Program-made: the position numbers and the translations under genes | The notes under the pieces: model-generated | The model's input: the letters and a program-made list of their open reading frames with translations, nothing else | What the model was told of the DNA's origin: nothing | The model's database searches: none | Part shown: piece by piece, positions 39,404-48,798 of the stretch | How positions within the stretch are numbered: the stretch's first letter is position 1 | Layout of the letters: every line of letters begins with the position of its first letter | Assembly: GCA_022820665.1 (NCBI GenBank) | Contig: JAJEFB010000034.1 | Coordinates: forward strand, 1-64,000 | Length of the DNA stretch: 64,000 nucleotides | Direction: 5' to 3' | Source: Anaerolineae bacterium | Lineage (GTDB): Bacteria; Chloroflexota; Anaerolineae; Aggregatilineales; Phototrophicaceae

Positions 39404-40537
39404 ATGGCGGCTAAGTCCGAATTTCCCCTGCTCAAAGAAATGATTGATCTGCCGCTTGTGCGGCAGATCGCCGATCGAATTGAGGCGGTATATCCACAAT
39501 TTGCCCGGGAGGAATTCCTCGCCGCAGTCGACGCGGAATTGCATCGCCTCGAACTCAAGCCTCGCTTTGGCTTGATCGCGGACAAGCTGCGCGAGTATTT
39601 GCACCAGCATTATCCAGTCGCGCTAAACAGTTTGCTGGCGATTTTGGACGACGATCGGCATAGTTTCGAGCCGATCGAAGATCCCGGTTTTCGCCTTCTG
39701 TCGATCCCGACATTCGTCGAGAGGTATGGCTTGGAGCATCCGCAGGAGTCGCTGGACGCGATGCACATTATCACGCGATACAGCTCCTGCGAATCGGCCA
39801 TTCGGCCCTTCATCACGCGCTATCCCCAGCAAACGATGACTAAACTGCGCGCCTGGACGCAGCACAGCAATGAGCATGTACGCCGGTTGGTCAGCGAGGG
39901 CAGTCGTCCGCGCTTGCCCTGGGCGCCACAGTTGAGGGAATTCATCGCCGATCCAACTCCCGCCCTGGCGCTGCTGGAATACTTGAAGGACGATAGCTCG
40001 CTTTACGTGCGTCGCTCGGTTGCCAACCATCTCAACGATATCGGCAAAGATCATCCGCAACTGCTGCTAGAGCGCATGACCACCTGGAAAGACGGCGCAT
40101 CAAGCGAGCGAATGTGGCTGATCAACCATGCGCTGCGGTCCTTGATAAAAAAGGGAGATCCGGGGGCTCTGGCAATTCTGGGATACGGCGAGCCGCAGGT
40201 TGAGCTGCGCGAACTGAAGCTCTCTCCGGAGCGGCTAATTTTCGGCGATGAGCTGCGCTTTTCTTTTCGGCTGGACAGTGTCGGCGATGAAACGCAGCAG
40301 TTGATGGTTGATTATGTGATGCGCTTCGTCAAAGCCAACGGCAAGCGGGCGCCCAAGGTCTTCAAACTCAAGAGAGCGGCGCTGAAGGCGGGCGATTCGC
40401 TGTCCCTCAGCAAGTCGCATGCCATCCGGCCGATATCGACGCGACGCTATTATGCCGGCCTTCAGCGGCTGGAGATTCAAGTCAACGGGCGCATCGTCGG
40501 TGGCGGCGACTTTGAGCTTGTGATGAGCGGGGGCTGA
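39404..40537 (+). CDS. DNA alkylation repair (AlkD-like) HEAT-repeat protein
   Basis: 377 residues from ATG 39404 with GAGGA upstream. Tandem helical repeats are visible (FVERYGLEHPQESLDAMHIITRY, RLVSEGSRPRLPWAPQLREF, YVRRSVANHLNDIGKDHP), matching the AlkD-like family that recognises alkylated bases. The last ~120 residues form a beta-rich domain absent from short AlkD proteins (VDYVMRFVKANGKRAPKVFKLK). The upstream TTTGTCCG array may place it under damage or stress control. The next gene begins after 41 bp. Confidence 0.8.
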   Translation: MAAKSEFPLLKEMIDLPLVRQIADRIEAVYPQFAREEFLAAVDAELHRLELKPRFGLIADKLREYLHQHYPVALNSLLAILDDDRHSFEPIEDPGFRLLSIPTFVERYGLEHPQESLDAMHIITRYSSCESAIRPFITRYPQQTMTKLRAWTQHSNEHVRRLVSEGSRPRLPWAPQLREFIADPTPALALLEYLKDDSSLYVRRSVANHLNDIGKDHPQLLLERMTTWKDGASSERMWLINHALRSLIKKGDPGALAILGYGEPQVELRELKLSPERLIFGDELRFSFRLDSVGDETQQLMVDYVMRFVKANGKRAPKVFKLKRAALKAGDSLSLSKSHAIRPISTRRYYAGLQRLEIQVNGRIVGGGDFELVMSGG

Positions 40538-40578
40538 CGATACACTCCTGGCAAACGAGCCGGCAGGAGGCAATCGCC

Positions 40579-43155
40579 ATGGAAATCCCCGCTTCGGATC
40601 AGTTTAGGACCCTTGCCCTGGCAAGCAGTTTCAATCGAGACCGGTCGGCGCTGGACAAGTCGCTGCGCCTTCAGTTCCCAGACGGCTTCGGTCTTCAAAC
40701 TTGTCGAGGCATCCCATTTGAATTTGGCGCGGCCGATCAAGCGAATGTCATCCTGCTCGATTCTGATGAAGTTCGCATTCCGGTAGACAAGGTTCAGGCG
40801 ACTTATCTCGTCTTCGCCCATATCGTCGAAGACAAGCCGCAGGCGCTGACGCCGGACTTGGCCGATGTTGAAAGGGCGGCGCAGTTTCCCAGCGAACTCA
40901 CCGGCAACGAATTGGGCGATCTGGTTGCGGAGTATCAACTGGAATATGTCGATGGGGGTGTAGCCTCCTTTCCAATCCGCAGGCGTTTTGCGATTCAGGG
41001 GGCGCGCATCGGCTGGGGCGCAAGCCCCTTTGCAGCGGTCCCGCATCAGAAGGACACCATCGACTCAACAGTCTCGGAGTCACTTTCCCTGCGGCGGATG
41101 CCCAGTTCCGGATACGGATTCGGCGAGACGCGCCACGGAAGCGGGCGCGATGCTTCTGCCGAGCATATCTGGCTTTACGCGCTGCCCAATCCCTTTCCCG
41201 AAAAAGCCATCGCCGCGATCCGCTGCCTCCCAAAAGACGAACGCGCTCTGATCTATGCCATCAGCGCGACGCAGGTCAGCGAGCACCCGCTGCGCGCCCA
41301 GGTCCGGCGCAAGCTGACGCTGAACTTGCCGCAGGGCGTTGAATTTAATCGCATAGGCGAGCTGGACAATGTCGATATCGACCTCGGATACGTCATTTCG
41401 GCGCGGGCGAAGCTGGAATATGACCGTGAAGCCTGGTTCGGCGATGCGACCCATGTTCAGCCCACGCGCTCAGAGCGAGTCGCCATCATAGAGTACGCCG
41501 CGCATCCCCAGGCGAAGCTCTACCTGGATGATGCGAATGGAAAGACCTTCACTTATGACCTGGACAAGTTGCAACAGGGCGCGCTAGTTGAAGTGGCGGA
41601 AGCGCGGCGCTTGATCAAGGTCAAGGTAGTCGATGCTGCTGGCAAGCCGGCGGCTGTTCGCGTTCATTTTCACGGGGGCGCCGGTGAGTATCTGCCGCCG
41701 CGCGGGAATCATCGCCGCGTCAACCGCAACTGGTTCGAGGACAATTACGGCGAGTTCGCCAACGGTCGCAATCAATACGCCTATATCGGCGGTCACTGCG
41801 AGGTCGAGGCGCCCCTGGGCGAGGTATTCGTCGAGATAAGTCGTGGCTACGAGATCAAGCCAATACGCGGCAGCATCGAAGTGGGCGTCGACAGCGATGA
41901 ATTTGTCTTCGAACTGGAAAGAGCGCTCGATTGGCGAGAACGCGGCTGGGTCACGGCCGATACCCATGTGCATTTCCTGAGCCCGCAAACGGCGCTGCTG
42001 GAAGGCGCTGCCGAAGGCGTCAATGTCGTCAACCTGCTGGCCAGCCAATGGGGCGAGATGTTCAGCAATGTCAGTGATTTTGACGGGCGCAGCACGCTGG
42101 GCGCGGCCGACTTCGGCGGCGATGGCGAGTTTCTGGTGCGGGTAGGCACGGAAAACCGCATGCAGGTCATGGGGCATATTTCCTTGCTGGGATACTCCGG
42201 CGAGATGATTCATCCGCTCTGCAGTGGCGGGCCATCGGAATCGGCAATCGGCGACGCGCTGGAAGTGAGCATGGCAGATTGGGCGCGGCGCTGCATCGCG
42301 CAGAATGGATTGGTCGTCCTGCCGCACGCGCCGAACCCCCAAGCCGAGCGCGCCGCCGATATCGTGCTCGAGCTGGTTCATGCCATCGAGATGATGAGCT
42401 TCAACCCTTTTGACGCGCAGATCACGCCCTACGGGTTGCTGGACTGGTACCGCTATCTCAATCTCGGCTATCAGGTACCGGTCGTGGGCGGCTCGGACAA
42501 GATGGACGCCCGATCATTGCTGGGCGGCATGCGCACCTACGCGCATCTTGGCGATCGCGAGTTCACCTACGAGAACTGGATGGAGAGCGTCAAAGCCGGC
42601 AATACCTTCGTCACGGTCGGTCCCTTGCTCGAATTGCAAGTGGAAGGTCTGTCGCCCGGGTCAAGGCTGGAACTGCCCGAGGGCGGCGGCACGGTCAATG
42701 TGAGCTGGCGCGCCGAATCCGCGGCCATGCCGCTGGAGCGGGTCGAAGTTGTATGCGGGGGACTCGCTGTTGAAGAGCAGGCGGTGGACGGGGCTTTGGA
42801 GGCGGAGGGCAGTTGCGAAGTTCACGTCAGCGAGTCGACCTGGATCGCCTTGAGAATCCGGGGCAGTCACAGCGGCAGAAAGACGGATATCGCGGCGCAT
42901 AGCAGTTGTGTTCAGATACGCGTCGGCGGCAGACGGCTCTTTCAAAGGGCGGATGCCATCGCCGTCTTGGAACAGATCGAAGGGGCGATGGCTTTTGTTG
43001 ATACGCTGGCGCCGCGGCCCCAAGCGCAGCAATACAAGCGAATCCGCGCGGCGCTGGAATCCGCGCATAACAAGCTGCACCAAATCATGCATCGCCAGGG
43101 CATATACCACGAACATAGTCCCCTGCACGCGCACGACGAACATCATGAGCACTGA
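40579..43155 (+). CDS. CehA/McbA-family metallohydrolase
   Basis: 858 residues. The N-terminal ~430 residues are beta-rich and specific to this branch. The C-terminal half has the PHP-like metal-binding pattern of CehA/McbA proteins: TADTHVHFLSP (H-x-H), GHISLLGY, VLPHAPNP and VVGGSDKMD. These enzymes hydrolyse esters or amides such as carbamates. A His-rich end (HDEHHEH) may add metal affinity. GGCAGGAGG precedes the ATG. No signal peptide; it is probably cytoplasmic. Natural substrate unknown. Confidence 0.82.
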   Translation: MEIPASDQFRTLALASSFNRDRSALDKSLRLQFPDGFGLQTCRGIPFEFGAADQANVILLDSDEVRIPVDKVQATYLVFAHIVEDKPQALTPDLADVERAAQFPSELTGNELGDLVAEYQLEYVDGGVASFPIRRRFAIQGARIGWGASPFAAVPHQKDTIDSTVSESLSLRRMPSSGYGFGETRHGSGRDASAEHIWLYALPNPFPEKAIAAIRCLPKDERALIYAISATQVSEHPLRAQVRRKLTLNLPQGVEFNRIGELDNVDIDLGYVISARAKLEYDREAWFGDATHVQPTRSERVAIIEYAAHPQAKLYLDDANGKTFTYDLDKLQQGALVEVAEARRLIKVKVVDAAGKPAAVRVHFHGGAGEYLPPRGNHRRVNRNWFEDNYGEFANGRNQYAYIGGHCEVEAPLGEVFVEISRGYEIKPIRGSIEVGVDSDEFVFELERALDWRERGWVTADTHVHFLSPQTALLEGAAEGVNVVNLLASQWGEMFSNVSDFDGRSTLGAADFGGDGEFLVRVGTENRMQVMGHISLLGYSGEMIHPLCSGGPSESAIGDALEVSMADWARRCIAQNGLVVLPHAPNPQAERAADIVLELVHAIEMMSFNPFDAQITPYGLLDWYRYLNLGYQVPVVGGSDKMDARSLLGGMRTYAHLGDREFTYENWMESVKAGNTFVTVGPLLELQVEGLSPGSRLELPEGGGTVNVSWRAESAAMPLERVEVVCGGLAVEEQAVDGALEAEGSCEVHVSESTWIALRIRGSHSGRKTDIAAHSSCVQIRVGGRRLFQRADAIAVLEQIEGAMAFVDTLAPRPQAQQYKRIRAALESAHNKLHQIMHRQGIYHEHSPLHAHDEHHEH

Positions 43156-43170
43156 GCGTACTTGCGCGGA

Positions 43171-43461
43171 TCAAGTGTTATTGGCGGGCGTTGGCTCGAC
43201 GATGATATTGACGAATTCGAAACGCTGTTTGTTGCGCGGCTGGTCGTTCTTGGCGTGATTGACCTCCACCAGCGTCACTATCGTTCCCAAGCCATCCAGA
43301 ACGAAGCGGGTATGCCATTCGCCGGACTGCTGCGCATTGCGGTAATAGGCGAGGCGGCCCTCAGGATCCATGCGCGAGAGCTTGAATTTGGCGCGCCCGA
43401 ATTTCATGCCGCGAAGTTCATCCAGTAATTGCCCGCGTTCACTGGCGTTGAGATAAGCCAT
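43171..43461 (-). CDS. Conserved small hypothetical protein
   Basis: 96 residues from ATG 43461, with GAGGA 7 nt upstream. A short helical start (SERGQLLDELRGMKFGRAKFK) is followed by beta strands (FVLDGLGTIVTLVEVNHAK, RFEFVNIIVEP). I do not recognise a named domain. It faces the CehA-like gene (15 bp apart) and is divergent from xseA. The clear ribosome site supports it as real. Confidence 0.65.
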   Translation of the reverse strand: MAYLNASERGQLLDELRGMKFGRAKFKLSRMDPEGRLAYYRNAQQSGEWHTRFVLDGLGTIVTLVEVNHAKNDQPRNKQRFEFVNIIVEPTPANNT

Positions 43462-43551
43462 CGTCAATCCTCAATAGAAAAAACATGCGAAATCTGACAT
43501 AATTGTATATTCCAAAACGACAGTAAACAACGGGTTTTCTTCGGTCTAAAC

Positions 43552-44742
43552 ATGCAGAGTTTTTCGGTTCAAGAGATTACGCGTTACATCCATGAACTCT
43601 TTGACGCTGACGACATCCTGGATGATGTGCGCGTGCGGGGCGAAGTCTCCAATTTGACCAAGGCTTCCTCCGGGCATTGGTATTTCACGCTCAAGGACGC
43701 CAAGTCGCAGTTGCGCTGTGTCATGTTCCGCAGCGCCGCGCAATTTGTCCGGCTGGATGTCAAAGTCGGCGATGAAATCGTCGTTCTGGGACGGGTCAGC
43801 GTCTATGAAGCCCGCGGCGAGTATCAACTCTATGCCAATACGATCGAGGCTCTTGGCGGAGTCGGCGATTTGCACCAACAGTTTGAAGCGCTGAAAGCGA
43901 AGCTGGAGACCGAAGGACTGTTCGACCCCGCAAAAAAGCGCCCGCTCCCGCCCTTCCCGGACCGAATCGGCATCGTGACCTCCCCTGACGCCGCCGCCTA
44001 CCATGATATTCTGAATGTCCTGAGCCGTCGCTTTCCGCTGGCGGAAGTCATTCTCAGTCCGACCACCGTACAAGGCGCGGATGCCCCTGCGGCCATCGTC
44101 GCGGCGCTCGCGCGGCTCTACGCGCGGGACGATATCGACGTGATCATCGTCGCCCGCGGCGGCGGCTCAATCGAAGATCTGTGGTGCTTCAACGATGAAA
44201 CCGTTGCGCGGACTATAGCGGCGAGCAGCAGACCTGTCATCAGCGGAATCGGGCACGAAATCGACTTCACAATTGCCGATTTCGTCGCCGACCTGCGCGC
44301 GCCGACGCCCTCGGCAGCGGCCGAATTGGCGACGCCGAATCAAGAGGAACTGCTTTTGGACCTGGATCGCGCGCGCGCGACGCTGAACGCGGGATTGAGC
44401 GCCGCCACCCAAGAAGCGCAGCGCGCCTTGCGGGGAGTATCGCGCGCCTTGCAGTCCAATACCCCATTAAGATCCGTTCATTCGGCGGGGGAGAGGCTTG
44501 TCGGTCTCGTTGGCCGGATGGAACGCGCCAGTTCCTCAGACCTCGAGCGCCTGCAAGAGCGCCTTGCCGCCCAACTGAAAGCGCTTGAAGCGGCCAATCC
44601 GGAGCAGATTCTGGCGCGGGGTTATGCGCTGGTCAGCGACGAATCGGGTCAGATCGTGCGCTCGGCGGCTCAAGTGCAAGAGGATCAGCGATTGCGGGTG
44701 CGCTTTCACAAGGATCAAATCAACGTCAGGGTAGAACAGTAA
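43552..44742 (+). CDS. xseA: Exodeoxyribonuclease VII large subunit
   Basis: 396 residues. An OB-fold DNA-binding domain (about 1-100, with VRGEVSNLTKASSGHWYFTLKD) precedes the nuclease core (GIVTSPDAAAYHDIL, VIIVARGGGSIEDLW, VISGIGHEIDFTIADFVADLRAPTPSAAAEL) and a coiled-coil region that recruits the small subunits. ExoVII degrades single-stranded DNA. Its stop overlaps the xseB start by one base, so the two subunits are made together. Confidence 0.95.
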   Translation: MQSFSVQEITRYIHELFDADDILDDVRVRGEVSNLTKASSGHWYFTLKDAKSQLRCVMFRSAAQFVRLDVKVGDEIVVLGRVSVYEARGEYQLYANTIEALGGVGDLHQQFEALKAKLETEGLFDPAKKRPLPPFPDRIGIVTSPDAAAYHDILNVLSRRFPLAEVILSPTTVQGADAPAAIVAALARLYARDDIDVIIVARGGGSIEDLWCFNDETVARTIAASSRPVISGIGHEIDFTIADFVADLRAPTPSAAAELATPNQEELLLDLDRARATLNAGLSAATQEAQRALRGVSRALQSNTPLRSVHSAGERLVGLVGRMERASSSDLERLQERLAAQLKALEAANPEQILARGYALVSDESGQIVRSAAQVQEDQRLRVRFHKDQINVRVEQ

Positions 44743-44936
44743 TGGATATCTCAGAACTCAGCTATGAAGAGGCATTCCAGCAACTCGAAGGCTTGGTCGC
44801 GCAACTGGAAACTGGCGAGTTGTCGCTGGAACAGTCAGTCGCTATATACGAGTTGGGCCAGCGATTGTCGGCGCATTGTCAAGACTTGTTGGAGAAAGCC
44901 GAACTCAAAATCAGGCAAGTCGACAATGATGCCTAG
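44742..44936 (+). CDS. xseB: Exodeoxyribonuclease VII small subunit
   Basis: 64 residues; SYEEAFQQLEGLVAQLETGELSLEQS is the family signature. It forms helical hairpins that bind the XseA coiled coil. ATG overlaps the xseA TAA (44740-44742). The length is normal for the family. Confidence 0.94.
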   Translation: MDISELSYEEAFQQLEGLVAQLETGELSLEQSVAIYELGQRLSAHCQDLLEKAELKIRQVDNDA

Positions 44937-44966
44937 TCTGCTAGACAGGCGCCGAAAGGACCGGAT

Positions 44967-46208
44967 ATGATTGACCTCGGCAAATTGCCGGAGCCATCGG
45001 ACAAGAACATCGCCGTCCGCGTCAAACCGGCCGCTGAGCGCGCCATCCGGCAAGGTCATCCCTGGGTTTTCGAAGAGTCTATCGTCAAGCAGAGCCATTT
45101 GGGCAACGCGGGCGATCTGGCTGTGATTTATGACCGGGACAAGAATCGCTTCCTGGCGGTGGGCCTCTACGATCCCTTCTCGCCGATTCGCATCAAGATC
45201 CTGCAGAGCGAGAGTCCGGAACGCATCAATTACGCCTGGTACGTCAAGACGCTGGAAGCGGCGCAGGCGCGGCGTCAACCCTTGATCGACACGGGAATCA
45301 CCGGCTATCGGCTGGTCTATGGCGAGAGCGACAGATTGCCAGCGCTGGTTATCGACCGCTATGGCGACACCCTGGTGATGAAGCTGTACACGGTTGCCTG
45401 GTTGTCACAGATGAAGACCCTGATTGCCGCGATGAGAAAAACGCTCAAGTTCGAGAACCTGGTCTTGCGACTCAGCCGCTCCTTGCAATCTCAGCGCGGC
45501 GATATCCTTCGGCTGCATGGCTTGGCGGATGGCCTGGTTTTACTAGGCGCAGGCGACCTGACACAGGCGCCCTTCGTGGAGAACGGCTTGCGCTTCGAGG
45601 CCGACGTGCGGACGGGCCACAAGACTGGATTCTTTTTCGACCAGCGGGACAACCGACAGAAGCTGCGAGAGCTGGCAAATGGGCGGCGGATTCTGGACGT
45701 CTTCGCCTATAGCGGCGGTTTCAGCGTTTATGGGCTGGCAGGCGGCGCAAAATCAGTCCTGGCGCTGGATAGCAGCGAACCGGCGCTGGAAGCCCTGAAA
45801 GCCAATGTCGCGCTCAACGGCCTGGATGAAAAGCGGGTTGGCACCATAGTGGCGGATGCCTTCGCGGGCCTGCGCGAACTGGTCGATACGCGGCGCAGAT
45901 TCAACCTGGTAGTCATTGATCCGCCGGCGCTAGCCAACAGCCGCGCCGATGTCCAGAAAGCGGTCTTCGCCTATCGCCGGCTGGTGGAATTGGGATTGGC
46001 GCTGCTGGCGGAGGACGGCCTGCTGCTGATGTCCTCTTGCTCAAGCCGGATCACAATGGAGATGTTCTATAACTTGGTGACGCGGACTGCGGAAGTGGCC
46101 GGTTACGACCTGGAGATCACCGAGACGACTTCACATGCGCTGGATCACCCCATCGGCTTCCCCGAGGCCGAGTATCTGAAGGCAATCTTCGCCGTTCTGA
46201 AGTCCTGA
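44967..46208 (+). CDS. rlmI: RlmI-type 23S rRNA m5C methyltransferase
   Basis: 413 residues. An N-terminal PUA domain (AERAIRQGHPWVFEESI, about 20-70), a linker domain, and a Rossmann methyltransferase core (KTGFFFDQRDNR, ILDVFAYSGGFSVYG, VIDPPALANS) are present. The catalytic cysteine is probably in LLLMSSCSSR. Homologues methylate C1962 of 23S rRNA; exact target is inferred from family. It is downstream of xseAB (30 bp) and convergent with the SDR gene. Confidence 0.85.
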   Translation: MIDLGKLPEPSDKNIAVRVKPAAERAIRQGHPWVFEESIVKQSHLGNAGDLAVIYDRDKNRFLAVGLYDPFSPIRIKILQSESPERINYAWYVKTLEAAQARRQPLIDTGITGYRLVYGESDRLPALVIDRYGDTLVMKLYTVAWLSQMKTLIAAMRKTLKFENLVLRLSRSLQSQRGDILRLHGLADGLVLLGAGDLTQAPFVENGLRFEADVRTGHKTGFFFDQRDNRQKLRELANGRRILDVFAYSGGFSVYGLAGGAKSVLALDSSEPALEALKANVALNGLDEKRVGTIVADAFAGLRELVDTRRRFNLVVIDPPALANSRADVQKAVFAYRRLVELGLALLAEDGLLLMSSCSSRITMEMFYNLVTRTAEVAGYDLEITETTSHALDHPIGFPEAEYLKAIFAVLKS

Positions 46209-46210
46209 GT

Positions 46211-46948
46211 TCACTGCGAATCGCGACGCATCAGGCTGAAGCTCTGTCCGGTAGGACCGGTCAGCGGTCCCGAGGCGATGAAGAGCGCCAGCGGCAGGAC
46301 ATCTTCCGGCGACTTGATCCACTCGGCGTGGAGCGGCGAATCGGCGGGACGCGGCGCGCTTGAGAAAAGCTCGGTCTGCACTGCGCCCGGTATCAGTTCG
46401 TTGACGCAGATGCTGTAGGGACTCAGTTCTTTCGCCATGGATCGCACCAGCATCCAGGCGCCGGCTTTGGACGCGCTGTAAGCTGAGTGCGTATTGTCAC
46501 CGGCGCGATGACCCAGCCCGGAACCGACCACGATAATGTGACCCCCGCGCGCCTTGAGATCCGGAATCGCGAATCTGACGGTGTAATAGACGCCGAGCAA
46601 ATTGACGCGAACCGTATGCTCCCAAGCCTCGATGTCGCTGTCTTCGAGCGGCTGCCGCGCGAAGTTGCCGCCGGCATTGGCGATGACAACATCCAAGCGG
46701 CCATAGGCCTCGCGTGTGAAGTCATAGAGCCTTCGGAGGTCGTCGGGCGACGCGACATCGCAGCGACACGACAAAGCGGAAGCGCCAACTGCCCGAATCG
46801 CAGCGGCAGTATCGTCGATTTCCGACTGGGTGCGCGCCGCGCAGATTACCTTTGCGCCTTGCTCGGCGAAGCCAAGCGCAAGCGCGCGTCCGATCCCGCG
46901 TCCAGCGCCTGTGACAACAACCACCTTGTCTTTGAGTTTTTCCGCCAT
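46211..46948 (-). CDS. Short-chain dehydrogenase/reductase
   Basis: 245 residues from ATG 46948; the frame is open further upstream into murJ, but MAEKLKDKVVVVTGAGRGIG is the natural SDR start. It has the cofactor motif TGAGRGIG, NAGG, and the catalytic Ser and YSASK. The nicotinamide cofactor is not certain, though R after GAG suggests NADP(H). Located 29 bp downstream of the murJ stop in the same direction. The substrate cannot be deduced; 3-oxoacyl-ACP reductases and many other SDRs look alike. Confidence 0.88.
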   Translation of the reverse strand: MAEKLKDKVVVVTGAGRGIGRALALGFAEQGAKVICAARTQSEIDDTAAAIRAVGASALSCRCDVASPDDLRRLYDFTREAYGRLDVVIANAGGNFARQPLEDSDIEAWEHTVRVNLLGVYYTVRFAIPDLKARGGHIIVVGSGLGHRAGDNTHSAYSASKAGAWMLVRSMAKELSPYSICVNELIPGAVQTELFSSAPRPADSPLHAEWIKSPEDVLPLALFIASGPLTGPTGQSFSLMRRDSQ

Positions 46949-46977
46949 GCTGATGTACCCCACCCGTTTATTCCTTA

Positions 46978-48600
46978 TCAAGTCAGTCTTCGGAGGATCG
47001 GCGCCGCCAGCGCCCGCGTTTCGCTCAAGTTGAAATAGTAGCTGACGCCAAAAAAGACCATCGCCCCAATCAAGCCGCCGCCGATCGCCAGCGTCCAGCC
47101 GGGAGCGGAGACGGCGCCCCTCAATAGCCAAAGACAGATGCCCATTATCAGCGCGGCCAAAAGACTGCCGCCGGCGCTACGCAGAACGGCGCTGTCGTGG
47201 ATGCCGCCGGCGGCGCCCTGCGTCCTGAAGCGGCGTCGCATCAGCCACCAGAGCAAAGCCGACTCGACCAGCGTCGTCAGCGCGTTAGCCAAAGCCAAGC
47301 CGGCGAAAGCGCCGCGCGCGAGGCTGGCTGGGTCGCCGATGAACTGAATGAATATGAGGTTAAGAACGATATTCGTCACCATTGCGCCAGCGCCGACCAC
47401 AACGGGCGTCAGCGTGTCTTCAAGCGCGTAAAAGGCGCGCGACAGCACCTCCAGCAGCGTGAAGCCGGCGATGCCCAAGGCATAGAAACCCAGCGCCCAG
47501 GCCGCGGCTTGGGTACTTTCCGAAGTCCATTCGCCGCGTTCCAATATGCTGAAGATGGGTTCCCCCAGCACAATAAAGAGCGCAGTCGCGGGAAAGGAAA
47601 GATATAGCACATTGCGCATAGCTCGTGACAGCCGATCCTTGAAGTCCTCGAGATTGCCCTCCGCCCATAATGCCGCAAGACTGGGAAAGACCGCCGAACC
47701 GACGCTCTGGCCGATCACGCCCAGGGCAAAGAACATCATCATGAAGGCGAAGCGCAGCGCCGTCACGCTGCCGTGGACCATGTGGTTCGCCAAGTAGATG
47801 TTGACGACGAAATTGACCTGCACCACCGCCAGACCGATCACGCGGGGTCCCATCAGGCGCAGCACGTCAATGACGCCGGGCACGGTCCAGGAAAACAGCG
47901 GACGCAGGGGCGCTCGCAGCTTGAAGATCCCGGGTAATTGAACCAGCAAGTGCAAGGCGGCGCTCAATACAGCGCCGTAAGCCAGCCCCATCACGTTGAG
48001 ATCCCCAACCTGCCCCACATCGGGGCGGGCCGGCAAATGCGGCGCGATGAAAAGCGCGCCGATGATGATCCCGATATTGTTCATGCTGATGGCGATCGCC
48101 GGCAACCAGAACAGGGCGTGTGACTGCAAAATGCCCATCACCAAGCCACTGATGCTGAAAATGAAGGGGGTCAACATCATCAGACGGATCATTTCCACTG
48201 TCAGTTGCTGTTCGTCGGGCGGGCGACCCGCTGACAAAACGCCACTGACAATCTGCGGCGCGAAAACGGTGACTATCAGTCCCAACAGCGCCGCGGCCAA
48301 TGCGGCCAGAGTCATGACGGCGCTGGCAAGTCGCCATGCCTGTTGTGGATCGCCTTCGCGGATTCTGGCGTAGACGGGAATGAACGAAGAACCCAAAGCC
48401 CCGCCCGCCACCAGAACAAAGACCAGTTCGGGAATCTGTTGCGCCGAGTTAAAGCTGTCATGCGCGGCGCCCGTGCCAAATTGTGAAGCCAGCACCGCTA
48501 TGCGCAGCAAACCCAATACGCCGCTCGCCAGAAAGCCGAAGAGCATGATAAGCGCTTTTTCCACTAGTTGGCGATTGCTCAGCGCGTTGCTCGCTTTCAT
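46978..48600 (-). CDS. murJ: MurJ lipid II flippase
   Basis: 540 residues from ATG 48600 with GGAG upstream; a longer frame to 48978 runs through the rplI promoter and is not real. About 14 membrane helices of the MVF/MurJ family with GVLGLLRIAVLASQFGTGAAHDSF at the start and FIPVYARIREGD, the conserved first-loop region. It flips lipid-linked peptidoglycan precursor across the membrane. It is transcribed divergently from rplI. Confidence 0.9.
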   Translation of the reverse strand: MKASNALSNRQLVEKALIMLFGFLASGVLGLLRIAVLASQFGTGAAHDSFNSAQQIPELVFVLVAGGALGSSFIPVYARIREGDPQQAWRLASAVMTLAALAAALLGLIVTVFAPQIVSGVLSAGRPPDEQQLTVEMIRLMMLTPFIFSISGLVMGILQSHALFWLPAIAISMNNIGIIIGALFIAPHLPARPDVGQVGDLNVMGLAYGAVLSAALHLLVQLPGIFKLRAPLRPLFSWTVPGVIDVLRLMGPRVIGLAVVQVNFVVNIYLANHMVHGSVTALRFAFMMMFFALGVIGQSVGSAVFPSLAALWAEGNLEDFKDRLSRAMRNVLYLSFPATALFIVLGEPIFSILERGEWTSESTQAAAWALGFYALGIAGFTLLEVLSRAFYALEDTLTPVVVGAGAMVTNIVLNLIFIQFIGDPASLARGAFAGLALANALTTLVESALLWWLMRRRFRTQGAAGGIHDSAVLRSAGGSLLAALIMGICLWLLRGAVSAPGWTLAIGGGLIGAMVFFGVSYYFNLSETRALAAPILRRLT

Positions 48601-48649
48601 CGCTCCGTCCAGCGCCTTTCCAGTCAAAGGATGCCTTGCGGATTGCCAC

Positions 48650-48677
48650 TTGGCATCGCGGTCGACCTTGCTATAAT
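48650..48677 (+). promoter_or_regulatory. Sigma-70-like promoter of rplI
   Basis: TTGGCA (48650-48655) and TATAAT (48672-48677), 16-bp spacer, about 120 bp before rplI. It lies 50-77 bp beyond the murJ start, in the gene-free divergent region. The long leader may hold regulation. Confidence 0.65.
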
Positions 48678-48798
48678 ATCTGCCTTTAGTCAATGGATAA
48701 GTCTCCTGGCGCGTCGCGCGCGTCAGAGCGAAGAGCGGGACGGGCGATAGTACCGTCTGAAGCGCCGAGTTGGGAAAAAGCAATATGAGGAAGCAACG